NCBI GenBank assembly: GCA_036186865.1
Contig: AP025065.1
Span: 10,916,696 to 10,980,695, forward strand
Direction: 5' to 3'
DNA: 64,000 nucleotides
DNA from: Eustoma russellianum
Lineage: Eukaryota > Streptophyta > Magnoliopsida > Gentianales > Gentianaceae
Shown: positions 55,665-64,000 of the stretch, one piece after another
Layout: each line of letters opens with the position of its first letter
Numbering within the stretch: the stretch's first letter is position 1
Program-made: the position numbers and the translations under genes
Notes under the pieces: model-generated
The model's database searches: none
Told to the model about the DNA's origin: nothing
The model's input: the letters and a program-made list of their open reading frames with translations, nothing else

Positions 55665-58600
55665 CTCCCTCTCAAGCTTGGTGTATTAGAGTAGAGGTTA
55701 ATACAACCAAGCTTGCTTAATAAGTTTTGAAAAATGTGAATAGATACTGCTTTAGTGAAGATATCAGCAACTTGTTGATGTGAAGGTACATGTAGAAGCT
55801 GAATAATTTTTGCTTCAAGTTTCTCACGAATAAAGTGTCGATCTATTTCAATATGCTTGGACTTGTCATGTTGTATTGGGTTTTCGATCATATGGATGGC
55901 TGAAATATTATCACAGTAAAGTCGTATTGGTAACACAGCAGTCAGCCCTAGATCCTTCAGCACCCTTTTAACCCACAGTCCTTCACATACTCCTAATGCC
56001 AAAGCTCTCAACTCAGCTTCTGCGCTACTTCTGGATACAACTGGTTGTTTTTTGCTTCGCCATGTAATTAGATTACCCCAGAGGAAAGTACCATACCCAG
56101 TTGTAGATCGCATATCAGTGTGGGACCCTCCCCAATCAGCATCCGTGTAAACAATAATGCTTCTATCTTCAGACTTCTGAAAATGAAGTCCTTGTCCAGG
56201 TGCATTCTTCAAATATCTGATTATTCTCATTGCAGCAGTTAGATGATAAACAGTAGGATTATGCATAAATTGACTTACATAACTTACAGCATAACAAATG
56301 TCGGGCCTAGTATGAGATAAATATATCAACCTTCCAACAAGTCTTTGATAACGCAATCTATCTGTAAGTTCTGGACTTTCTTTCTTAGAATCAGATTTGA
56401 ATTTAGAGCTACTATCAATAGGAGAACGGGCTGGTTTGCAACCCAGCATACCCGTTTCTGTTAATAAATCAATGACATATTTACGTTGTAAAATACTAAT
56501 ACCATCCCTATTTCTACTCACTTCCATACCTAAAAAATATCTGAGATACCCAAGATCCTTAAGATCAAATATGGTAGCTAGGTGCTGCTTAACATCGTCA
56601 ATACCTTCATTATCATTCCCCGTCAAAATTATGTCATCAACATATACAATAAGAACAGTTAACCGACTTGTACCTAGGCCTTTAATAAACAATGTATGAT
56701 CGCTAAGTGACTGAATAAATCCATAAGCAGTAACCACATTGGTAAACTTTTTAAACCATTCTCTAGGTGATTGTTTCAATCCATACAAAGCTTTCTTTAA
56801 CTTGCATACTTTATTTTGATTTTCAGAATTCATAAACCCAGGTGGAATACTCATAAATACTACCTCATTAAGATCTCCATTTAAAAAGGCATTCTTAACA
56901 TCTAGTTGTATTAATTTCCAATCTAGATTGACTGCTAAAGTAAAAAGAATTCTGACTGTATTTAGTTTAGCAACGGGGGCAAACGTTTCTAAATAATCTA
57001 TGCCATGAGTTTGAGTAAAACCTTTTGCAACTAACCTAGCTTTATACCTACTAATAGACCCATCCGTATTATATTTTATGGAAAACACCCATTTACAACC
57101 AACAATCTTCATATACCCACGTTTTTCTACCAATTCCCAAGTTTGATTCTTTACAAGAGCATCCATTTCTTCCTGAACAGCCTTACCCCATTCTGGTTGT
57201 GTTAAGGCTTCGTGAATGGAAGTGGGAATCTTGTGTGAATCTACTGCAGTAATAAAGGCATTAAATTTTGGGGTAAGAGATGCATATGACACAAATTTAT
57301 TTAATGGATACTTAGTACATGTTCGAATGCCTTTCCTAAGTGCAATAGGCATATTATCGAGGAGAGGTGCTGTATAATGAGTATCAGTTTCTATTTCTGG
57401 AATAGAATGCAAACCTGGACTGTTACTCAAACCTGAGCCACCAGTATTAGTGCACTCTAGTGCTTCTTGGAGCAGTTGTGATCTCTCTTGATCTCCCTCA
57501 GGAGCCTGCTCTGAGTATCCTATTTGAACCTTCTTGCGTCGTTGATATGTTTGAGTAATAGGCATTCTCTGTGTCTGATCTCCTTCTTTGATACCTGTAC
57601 TGGAATCAGTAGGGACAGGTATTTTTGCTATTGGACACTCAAGTGAACCGTTAGTATTGGATGATATATCAATAATACTCCAAAAATCTGAGTTATTTAT
57701 ATTTGGAGAGGTAGAAACAGAGTTAGATGATGAAGAATAATAACTGTTATTCTCATCTATTCTCACATCTAATGTAACATATAATTTTTTAGAGTGGGGA
57801 TCAAAGCATTTGTAACCCTTTTGTGTATTTGAATAACCTATAAAGATGCATTTAACAGCTCTACTTTCTAATTTCCCTCGCATATGAGAAGAAATATGAA
57901 CATATGCAACACTACCGAAGATCTTAGGTGGTAACACAGAAATAACATGAGTAAAAGGATAACTATCTTTAAGTACATCAACAGGAGACTTAAATGATAA
58001 AACTCTAGAAGGCATACGGTTTATGAGATATACTGCAGTAAGAACTGCCTCTCCCCAGTAAAAGTTAGGCACAGATTTGGTAAACATTATAGATCTTGTA
58101 ACTTCTAGTATGTGCCGATTTTTCCGTTCTGCAACCCCATTCTGTTGGGGTGTATATGTGCATGAGGTTTGATGATGAATTCCATGGCTTACAAGAAATA
58201 TCTGAACTGTTTTGTCCAGATATTCCATTCCATTATCAGTCCTAAGTGTTTTAATAGTAGTATTAAATTGATTTTTAATAAAAATAATAAACTGCTGAAT
58301 AATACCTCCAGCCTCATGCTTGTGTTTCATGAGAAACACCCAAGAAATTCTAGTATGATCATCAATAAATGAGATAAACCATTTTGCTCCAGTAATATTA
58401 CTTACTCTAGATGGGCCCCATATATCAGAGTGAATTAAGTTGAAAGCATGAGATGGAACATACAACTTTGCTGGATAAGTAGACTTCACTTGCTTAGCCA
58501 ATTCACATTCTTCACATTTAACACATACAGGATCAATATTAAAAAACAACTTAGGCATAACTTTCTTAAGATACACAAAGTTGGGATGTCCTAAACGTCT

Positions 58601-59983
58601 ATGCCATAACAAAAGATCATGTCTGCGAGTAGCCCTGAGATCACTTTCTGACTCAGCAACACAACAAAAGTTGTTAGTTGATCCTGTTGTTCCAAAAAGA
58701 TATAGCCCATTGAATGATCTAGCATTGCCAATCTTCTCCCCCGTAGAAGTCCCCTGAAATGTAACTTCATAGGGTGAGAAGGCGGCAATGCAGTGATTGT
58801 CTAAAGTAAACTTCCTCACTGATATTAAGTTAAAACTAAGATCAGGAATGTAGAGTGCATCCTTAAGTTTTAGTTGATTATCAAGTGCAACAGTTCCTTT
58901 TCCAAGGATATGAACCTTAGACCCAGTGGCCACCTGAACAAATTTAGGTGATGGAAAAAATTCAAAGTCTGCAAGGATGTTTTTCCTATGTGTCATGTGA
59001 TCTGAAGCGCCTGAATCAATAATCCAGGTGATATGTCTATGAGAATTAGATAGACAGTTAATACCTGTCTGATGAGCCATAGTTGCAGTTGAAATAGTAG
59101 AGTTCTCAGCTTGACTCTTATCAGCTTGCTGTTGTCCTAGAATCTTCATAATTGTATCAAGTTGTTGTTGGATTGGATTGTCATATGAGTTACTGTTGGT
59201 TGACATAACAGTAACAGGAGTAGTCTCCACTTGATTCACCAAATGGGCCATTGAATTGTTCTGTTTTCCTTGACTTCGATTACCCTTCCAGTTATCACTA
59301 GCCTGTGGTTTCCAGTTTGATGAATTTCCTTTCCAGTTATTACCAAAGGATTTAGAGGGTCTCTGTACTGTCGCATCAGGTCTACTATAACAGTTTTCAT
59401 ACGAATGACCAAAACGTCTACAAAACTTGCAATAAGGACGACCATTTTTAAAAGAACCTTTATGTGTTACATTAGCAGTAGAAACCGTAGAGTCTTGATT
59501 AACAGACATAGCAAGCGCTGAGCTATCTACTATAGATGATGTTCCCATCATGACTTTAATTCGTGATTCCTCCATCCTAACTTCAGAAAAGACTGTGTTT
59601 AACGCAGGAAATGGTTTCATTCCCAACAATCTACTTCTCACAGAGTCAAACTCCTTATTTAACCCTTGCAGAAACCTAAAGACTCGATTTTTTTCAATAA
59701 ACTTCTTAAAGGCAAGGTCATCAGCTGGGGATGACCAGTTATGAGTCTCGTATGTGTCAATCTGTTGCCACAAACGAGTCAACTGTGAGTAGTAGGAACT
59801 TACAAGTTGCTCTCCTTGTTTCAGTTCCGCCATCTGTGTCTTTAACTCATAGATCTCAGCAACATTATCCTTTTGTGAGTACAGCTCCTTAGCCGCCTTC
59901 CAAATATCACTAGCAGTTTGGTAAAGAATGAAGTTTTCTCCAACTTCGGGGGTCATGGAACTGAGTAACCATGACATTATCAT
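55646..59983 (-). CDS. Copia-3 gag-pol polyprotein (main open frame, 1445 codons)
   Basis: Open from before 59983 (first Met in MIMSWLLSSM) to 55646. Domains by residue of this frame: gag to ~180; CCHC knuckle ~185-198 (CKFCRRFGHSYENC); aspartic protease ~318-330 (WIIDSGASDHMTH); GAG-pre-integrase ~458-505 (LLLWHRRLGHPNF, CVKCEEC); integrase triad near D520, D583 and E619 (HSDIWGPS, RTDNGMEY, TPQQNGVAERKN; D-35-E spacing kept); RT ~950-1190 with LIVYVDDIILTGND; RNase H ~1290-1410 (TDADWGGSH, SRSSAEAELRALALG, DKSKHIEIDRHFIREK). All catalytic residues that I can recognise are present. The first ~95 residues are in another frame (59980-60264). Confidence 0.95.
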   Translation of the reverse strand: MIMSWLLSSMTPEVGENFILYQTASDIWKAAKELYSQKDNVAEIYELKTQMAELKQGEQLVSSYYSQLTRLWQQIDTYETHNWSSPADDLAFKKFIEKNRVFRFLQGLNKEFDSVRSRLLGMKPFPALNTVFSEVRMEESRIKVMMGTSSIVDSSALAMSVNQDSTVSTANVTHKGSFKNGRPYCKFCRRFGHSYENCYSRPDATVQRPSKSFGNNWKGNSSNWKPQASDNWKGNRSQGKQNNSMAHLVNQVETTPVTVMSTNSNSYDNPIQQQLDTIMKILGQQQADKSQAENSTISTATMAHQTGINCLSNSHRHITWIIDSGASDHMTHRKNILADFEFFPSPKFVQVATGSKVHILGKGTVALDNQLKLKDALYIPDLSFNLISVRKFTLDNHCIAAFSPYEVTFQGTSTGEKIGNARSFNGLYLFGTTGSTNNFCCVAESESDLRATRRHDLLLWHRRLGHPNFVYLKKVMPKLFFNIDPVCVKCEECELAKQVKSTYPAKLYVPSHAFNLIHSDIWGPSRVSNITGAKWFISFIDDHTRISWVFLMKHKHEAGGIIQQFIIFIKNQFNTTIKTLRTDNGMEYLDKTVQIFLVSHGIHHQTSCTYTPQQNGVAERKNRHILEVTRSIMFTKSVPNFYWGEAVLTAVYLINRMPSRVLSFKSPVDVLKDSYPFTHVISVLPPKIFGSVAYVHISSHMRGKLESRAVKCIFIGYSNTQKGYKCFDPHSKKLYVTLDVRIDENNSYYSSSSNSVSTSPNINNSDFWSIIDISSNTNGSLECPIAKIPVPTDSSTGIKEGDQTQRMPITQTYQRRKKVQIGYSEQAPEGDQERSQLLQEALECTNTGGSGLSNSPGLHSIPEIETDTHYTAPLLDNMPIALRKGIRTCTKYPLNKFVSYASLTPKFNAFITAVDSHKIPTSIHEALTQPEWGKAVQEEMDALVKNQTWELVEKRGYMKIVGCKWVFSIKYNTDGSISRYKARLVAKGFTQTHGIDYLETFAPVAKLNTVRILFTLAVNLDWKLIQLDVKNAFLNGDLNEVVFMSIPPGFMNSENQNKVCKLKKALYGLKQSPREWFKKFTNVVTAYGFIQSLSDHTLFIKGLGTSRLTVLIVYVDDIILTGNDNEGIDDVKQHLATIFDLKDLGYLRYFLGMEVSRNRDGISILQRKYVIDLLTETGMLGCKPARSPIDSSSKFKSDSKKESPELTDRLRYQRLVGRLIYLSHTRPDICYAVSYVSQFMHNPTVYHLTAAMRIIRYLKNAPGQGLHFQKSEDRSIIVYTDADWGGSHTDMRSTTGYGTFLWGNLITWRSKKQPVVSRSSAEAELRALALGVCEGLWVKRVLKDLGLTAVLPIRLYCDNISAIHMIENPIQHDKSKHIEIDRHFIREKLEAKIIQLLHVPSHQQVADIFTKAVSIHIFQNLLSKLGCINLYSNTPSLRGSVEKCS

Positions 59984-60264
59984 GGCATTCTCAGTTTTCC
60001 ACAGCCTATACTGGGATCTGTATGTGCTGGAACTTGCATGTGCCCGTACAAGTAGTCATCCTTACCTCTCCCCATCACGAAGAGCTCTACAGCTTTACTC
60101 CAAGACAGATAGTTGTGGGTAGTGAGTTTGTGATTAGTAATCATGACAGAATTACTATCCATTAAAGATGGCTGGATAGGAGGAAGAGATGAACCTCCAG
60201 TGTCTCCCCTAGATGTTACCTCAGGTCGTCTAGTTGCAGATGATGGAGTGGATGCTGATGACAT
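59980..60264 (-). pseudogene. Copia-3 gag N-terminus, out of frame with the main ORF
   Basis: Probable start MSSASTPSSATRRPEVTSRG at 60264, then NHKLTTHNYLSWSKAVELFV and GRGKDDYLYGHMQVPAHTDP, where the frame shifts (near 60010) relative to Copia-1, whose gag runs through the same motif unbroken. A one-base deletion in a short C run explains it. It could be a real inactivating change or an assembly error. Confidence 0.88.
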
Positions 60265-60935
60265 TGTTTGAAATGCAGAGATTTGGATGAAAAACAAACG
60301 AAGAAAAGAAGTGAAGAATAACGTGAAGTCAGTAGTTTGAAATCCAGAGGAAAGAATGAAAAGGAGGAGATATTTGAAAAACAAAATATGATAGAATAGT
60401 CCTGAAGCTTCTCGGGGAAGCTTTGTTAAAGATAGTGGAAAACACGTGTCAAAGTGAGGGTATCCCACTCACATGCAACGGCTCCAGATGGTTGCACGTG
60501 GGCTCGAATTGTACCGGATGAAGACACGTTAACCCGGTGTATTTCAAGACATAGAATTCCAAAAAAAAACGAAAAAACACGAGATGGAATTAATAATTCC
60601 TTTTTCCGATTTTCGTCTTCGTCTCTGTATTCGGTAACAAGAGAGAGAAAAAAAACTTTTATGTTGCTGTTCTTCCCTTCTTCAAACTTTCCCAGGCGTT
60701 TTCTTCTCGCCTTCAAATTTTTTTTCACCCGTTCTCCTTGTATTCTTCTGAATACTTTTCCAACACTTTCTTGTGAAGTGTTTCTCTTCCACAACTACTG
60801 AATAAATACAATATGACTCTACTGCAATTCAGCACTTCCTTGTATTCTTCTGAATAACAGAGATAAATTGGAATGTGTTCTTCCAGAAATCGTTGCAATT
60901 CAATAACTGCAAGAATACGATGATTTTCTACAGTT
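60265..60935 (-). other. Copia-3 5' leader
   Basis: Untranslated region between primer site and gag. Short frames on both strands have no family resemblance. Confidence 0.6.
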
Positions 60936-60947
60936 GCTCTGATACCA
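60936..60947 (-). other. Primer-binding site of Copia-3
   Basis: Minus strand TGGTATCAGAGC, initiator Met-tRNA complement, abutting the 5' LTR. Confidence 0.93.
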
Positions 60948-61182
60948 TATAGAAAATATATATGTATTCAATATACTCAGCACAATAATGAAATACAAGA
61001 ATGTTCTTATTGTTCATGAAATGAAGTGCTCTGTTATCAGTACAAAGAATTCAGCTACACAAGAAGAGGACGACAGCCTCTTTTATATACAAGATAATAA
61101 ACACTCTAACGGCTAAATCTAGAGTATACTAACGGTAACAAAAATAATAATAAACAAAGATGTTTAACTACACTTTTCTACA
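60948..61182 (-). repeat. 5' LTR of Copia-3
   Basis: 235 bp, same ends as the 3' LTR; right-hand TSD tgtac follows. Confidence 0.94.
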
Positions 61183-61203
61183 TGTACCTGCATAAATGAC
61201 ATG

Positions 61204-61313
<110 letters not shown>

Positions 61314-61504
61314 TGTGCTAGTGTGTTAGTGAGGAAATTCAAGAAATACCAAGAAAAGGCTTTCGATATTAAAATACACATCACGTGTATATGACCATGT
61401 AATGTAAAACAACGGTGTCATATACGTAACCAAGTGGACAGCGTAGATAGTGTTTATGACTATCTATGTCCCTAAATATACTCTAAAGTGTCCCTACATA
61501 TGAC

Positions 61505-62449
61505 CTATACCTCGTTAACCTTAATATTATGTTTCCATGAACTCCTATCCTGGATCATGTCCTCAGAGAGATGCAAATTCAATAGGTCGTGCCTAATCTG
61601 CTCATTCCAAGTCAGTTTGGGCCTGCCTTTACTCTTGTTCCCCTCTACAATGAAGCTTTCAATTGCTCTGACCGACGCTGTTGTCTGTCTCCGCTTGACA
61701 TGCCCAAACCATCTCATTCTTCCCTCCCTTATCTTATCTGCTATACTAGCCACGCCTAACCTTTCTCGAAACACCTCATTTTTGATCCGGTCTAGCTTTG
61801 TATGACCAAACATCCACCTCAATATCTTCATCTCTGCCACTTCCATCTTCTGTAATTGTGACTTCTTGACGTCCCAACAGTCTGTCCCATATAGCATTGC
61901 CGGTTGCACTGCCACCCTATAAAATTTTCCCTTTAATTTAGTTGGGAAATTTTTGTCACACACAACCCCCGAGGCAGCCCTCCATCTACACCAGCATGCT
62001 TGAACTCGATGTGCAAAATCATTATCTATGTCGCCATTCTGCTGCACAAATGATCCTAGGTACTTAAACTTACTTACGTGTGGTACCACTTGACCATCGA
62101 TGTTGAGCTGGCTATCCTCCCTGTCTGCTACGCCGCTGAAGTCGCAATGCAGTTACTCGGTCTAAGAGCGGCTAATCTTTAAGCCTTTTCTCTCTAAAAC
62201 ACCTCTCCACTGCTCTAGTCTCATACTCAGGGTATGTCTACTTTCTACGACTAATACAATATCGTCAGCAAAAAGCATACAGCACGGAACTGCCTCCTGT
62301 ATCGGCTTTGACAACTCGTCAAGGACAACTGCAAAAAAGAAATGGACTCAACGCAGACTCTTGATGGAGACCGACCTCCACCGGAAAGAAGTTCGTATTT
62401 CCCACAGGCGTACGAACGGTTGTTTTTGTCCTAGCATACATATCTCTAA
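61505..62449 (-). pseudogene. RTE LINE reverse transcriptase C-terminal half
   Basis: From ~62449: LIRDMYARTKTTVRTPVG, then a decayed stretch with CMLFADDIVLVVESRHTLSM (catalytic FADD), LEQWRGVLERKGLKIS, and from 62089 an intact 194-codon frame HVSKFKYLGSFVQQNGDIDN, AMLYGTDCWDVKKSQLQKME, KILRWMFGHTKLDRIKNEVF, RMRWFGHVKRRQ, WKHNIKVNEV. This is the standard C-terminus of plant RTE RT. 5'-truncated; breaks near 62155 and 62340. Confidence 0.85.
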
Positions 62450-62969
62450 TTAGGGAAACTCTAATTGATCAACTCTGTTCTGATGGCACGCTGTAGATAC
62501 TGGACTGCATTTCTTGCCAAGGAAAGTGATTGAAGATGTAAAGAAAATCCTGAAAGCCTTCTTAAGGGGCTCTTCCAAAAAGCTAAGGTGAAATAGTCTT
62601 CCATTTGTCAACCAAAAGAAAAAGGTGACATAAGAATTTATGGCCTCCCGCTGGTAAAAGATGCCTACGCTATGAAAAGTGTGTGGAATGTGTGTGACCA
62701 TAAGGAGAACCTATGGGTTAAGTGGGCGCATACTGTGATATTAAAAGGGAAGTCTATATAGGAGGCCAAGCCATAGGCAACAGACTCTTGGCTTTGGAAA
62801 AGACTTCTTTGGATCAGAGACAAGTTTTCCACTTGGTGGGGAAGGAGCTGGGAAAAGAACAAGGCACATCTTTTCGATATGAGCCGTGACACCCTTGCGG
62901 TGTCTTTATCACCGAATGCTCAGAATTCAGAAGAGAAGTTGCCATAAGTGATGATGTTAAGGTCTCAAC

Positions 62970-64000
62970 AAATCCTAGTTGGCAATAGTTGGAGTTTGCC
63001 CTATGGGAGAGGCTCGGACAACCAGGTGATCATGTTCAACCATACCTTCAGTGCCATCCAATTCAAGCAAAGAGAAGACAGATGGATTGAGTTTCAACTT
63101 TTGATATGGTAAAAAGGTCATCAGTGTAAGCCAATGAAGAGAGGCTTAAATGCTCACGTGTGGGATGAAAAAAGAAGGGAGTGCTAGAAATCTTTCGTTT
63201 AAGGAGCTGAGTAAAACCTTTCATGATTAAAATGAAAACACAATAGGTAAAGGATCCCATTGCCTAAGACTCATCGTGGCATTGGAGTTGCCAGTTAGAG
63301 CACCATTCGAATTGATGGAGAATGAGTTAGCTGAGATATAAAGCCAGATCCAATTAATGTAGTTTTCAGGAAAGAGCATAGCCTTTAGTAACATCATTAA
63401 GTACTATCAACTCACGGTATCAACTACCTTCATAATGTCTACTTTGATAGCATAATTGTCTACTTTGATAGCATAACACTTAGGCCCACCAAAGTTTCTA
63501 TGCGTTTTACAAGCTCATGCATCAGATTGAAGTTGCTCTGGATTGTTTTGCCTTTTACAAAGTCAGATTGATTTTCATCTACTAAGCATAGGAGGAGGTT
63601 TCAAGCTGTTTACCAGCACATTAGAGATGACTTTGTAGGTGACATTGTCTTTCCATTTCCTGTGGAGTTAAGGACACACTCTTCCTTGACTTTGGAATAT
63701 GATGGAATAAAGCAAAATGACTCACTAAATTGGTTGCACTTCTTATATTGTGACGTAGCAGTTGATCGACATGCAAATTTTCATTATAGGTCATCGGAAA
63801 ACAACCTCCATGTGTTTCTAACACATGGGTATAGTTGCGTACATCCAACCCCCCCATACACTGCTATAGGCAGGAGCTTCTAAGGCAATGGGGGAATATT
63901 GTTGTTTGTAGGTGACATTGCAGTAGGATATTGGTCGAAATTATTTCATTCTGATTGGGTTGTCAACTTTAGAGATCAAGGATATTGTTGTGACGTTTAT
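62970..64000 (-). mobile_element. L1 LINE #3 RT fragment, runs off the window
   Basis: Minus-strand RT pieces: FGGPKCYAIKVD, MLFPENYINWIW, SLRQWDPLP, and at 63260-63063 IMKGFTQLLKRKISSTPFFF with LAYTDDLFTISK. It resembles the RT of L1 #2 in inverted orientation. A duplicated 18-22 bp motif (gtctactttgatagcataa) lies near 63438-63475. A SINE splits it at 63648-63904. Confidence 0.7.
63648..63904 (-). mobile_element. SINE copy 3, in L1 #3
   Basis: 257 bp, flanked by the exact 16-bp TSD tttgtaggtgacattg (63632-63647 and 63905-63920). Minus orientation; sense opens ccccattgccttagaagctc. Same family as 23020-23278 and 23821-24084. Its TSD sequence belongs to the L1 RT. Confidence 0.87.

Larger units (their letters stand above)
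55430..61182 (-). mobile_element. Copia-3 retrotransposon, nearly intact and young
   Basis: LTRs 55430-55664 (3') and 60948-61182 (5'), 235 bp each, one difference by eye (gatgac/gacgac). 5-bp TSD tgtac (55425-55429 and 61183-61187). Primer site 60936-60947, polypurine tract next to 55665. 5753 bp in all. It has a long gag-pol frame with all copia domains. The only clear defect is a frameshift in gag near 60010. Inserted in the RTE 3' untranslated region. Confidence 0.95.

Noticed and set aside
56397..56699. 100-codon plus-strand frame
   Set aside because: Shadow of the Copia-3 RT on the opposite strand.

Overview
The window is nuclear DNA from a flowering plant, most likely a eudicot with a large, transposon-rich genome. 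The signs are a spliced plant NEMF-type gene, a plastid ribosomal protein S1 pseudogene, Ty1/copia and Ty3/gypsy elements with initiator-Met-tRNA primer sites, plant L1 and RTE LINEs, SINEs and MITEs. There is no bacterial or organellar gene organisation. One short run of Ns (34460-34469) marks an assembly gap.

Layout. 1-9000: 3' part of a Ty3/gypsy (Tat-like) element, with an antisense extra ORF, a polypurine tract and a plus-sense LTR; a long solo LTR, itself hit by a second solo LTR of the same family, splits the antisense gene. 9418-20604: a copia element (Copia-4) with both LTRs, whose inside is mostly replaced by a minus-strand gypsy element (RT, RNase H, integrase) that carries another solo LTR. 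20895-22787: plus-strand 3' half of a plastid ribosomal protein S1 gene, introns kept, frame broken. 23006-24095: two SINE copies with target-site duplications (TSDs).

24411-50332 (minus): the one apparently functional host gene, the plant homologue of NEMF/Rqc2/Tae2 (NFACT family). Ten coding exons can be placed with consistent splice sites and phases; the first ~145 codons are not in the window. Its introns hold (i) an internally deleted L1, hit by Copia-2, which is hit by a foldback MULE-like element; (ii) a ~0.8 kb compound microsatellite; (iii) Copia-1, containing a third solo LTR of the long-LTR family.

50333-64000: a LINE graveyard. An L1 3' end (51330-52520) is followed by a second plus-strand L1 (52540-55278), which contains a hAT-type MITE and is split by a minus-strand RTE LINE. 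The RTE is split by Copia-3, the youngest element here (LTRs differ at one base in 235; 1445-codon ORF; one frameshift in gag). The L1 resumes at 62450. A minus-strand L1 fragment carrying a third SINE ends the window.

The best-supported results are the insertion order, read from exact TSDs, and the NEMF gene model. No new enzymatic system was seen. The items most worth a second look are the antisense Transposase_28-like ORF, the palindrome-bearing variable units in the ~3 kb LTR family, the foldback MULE, and the composite copia/gypsy locus.
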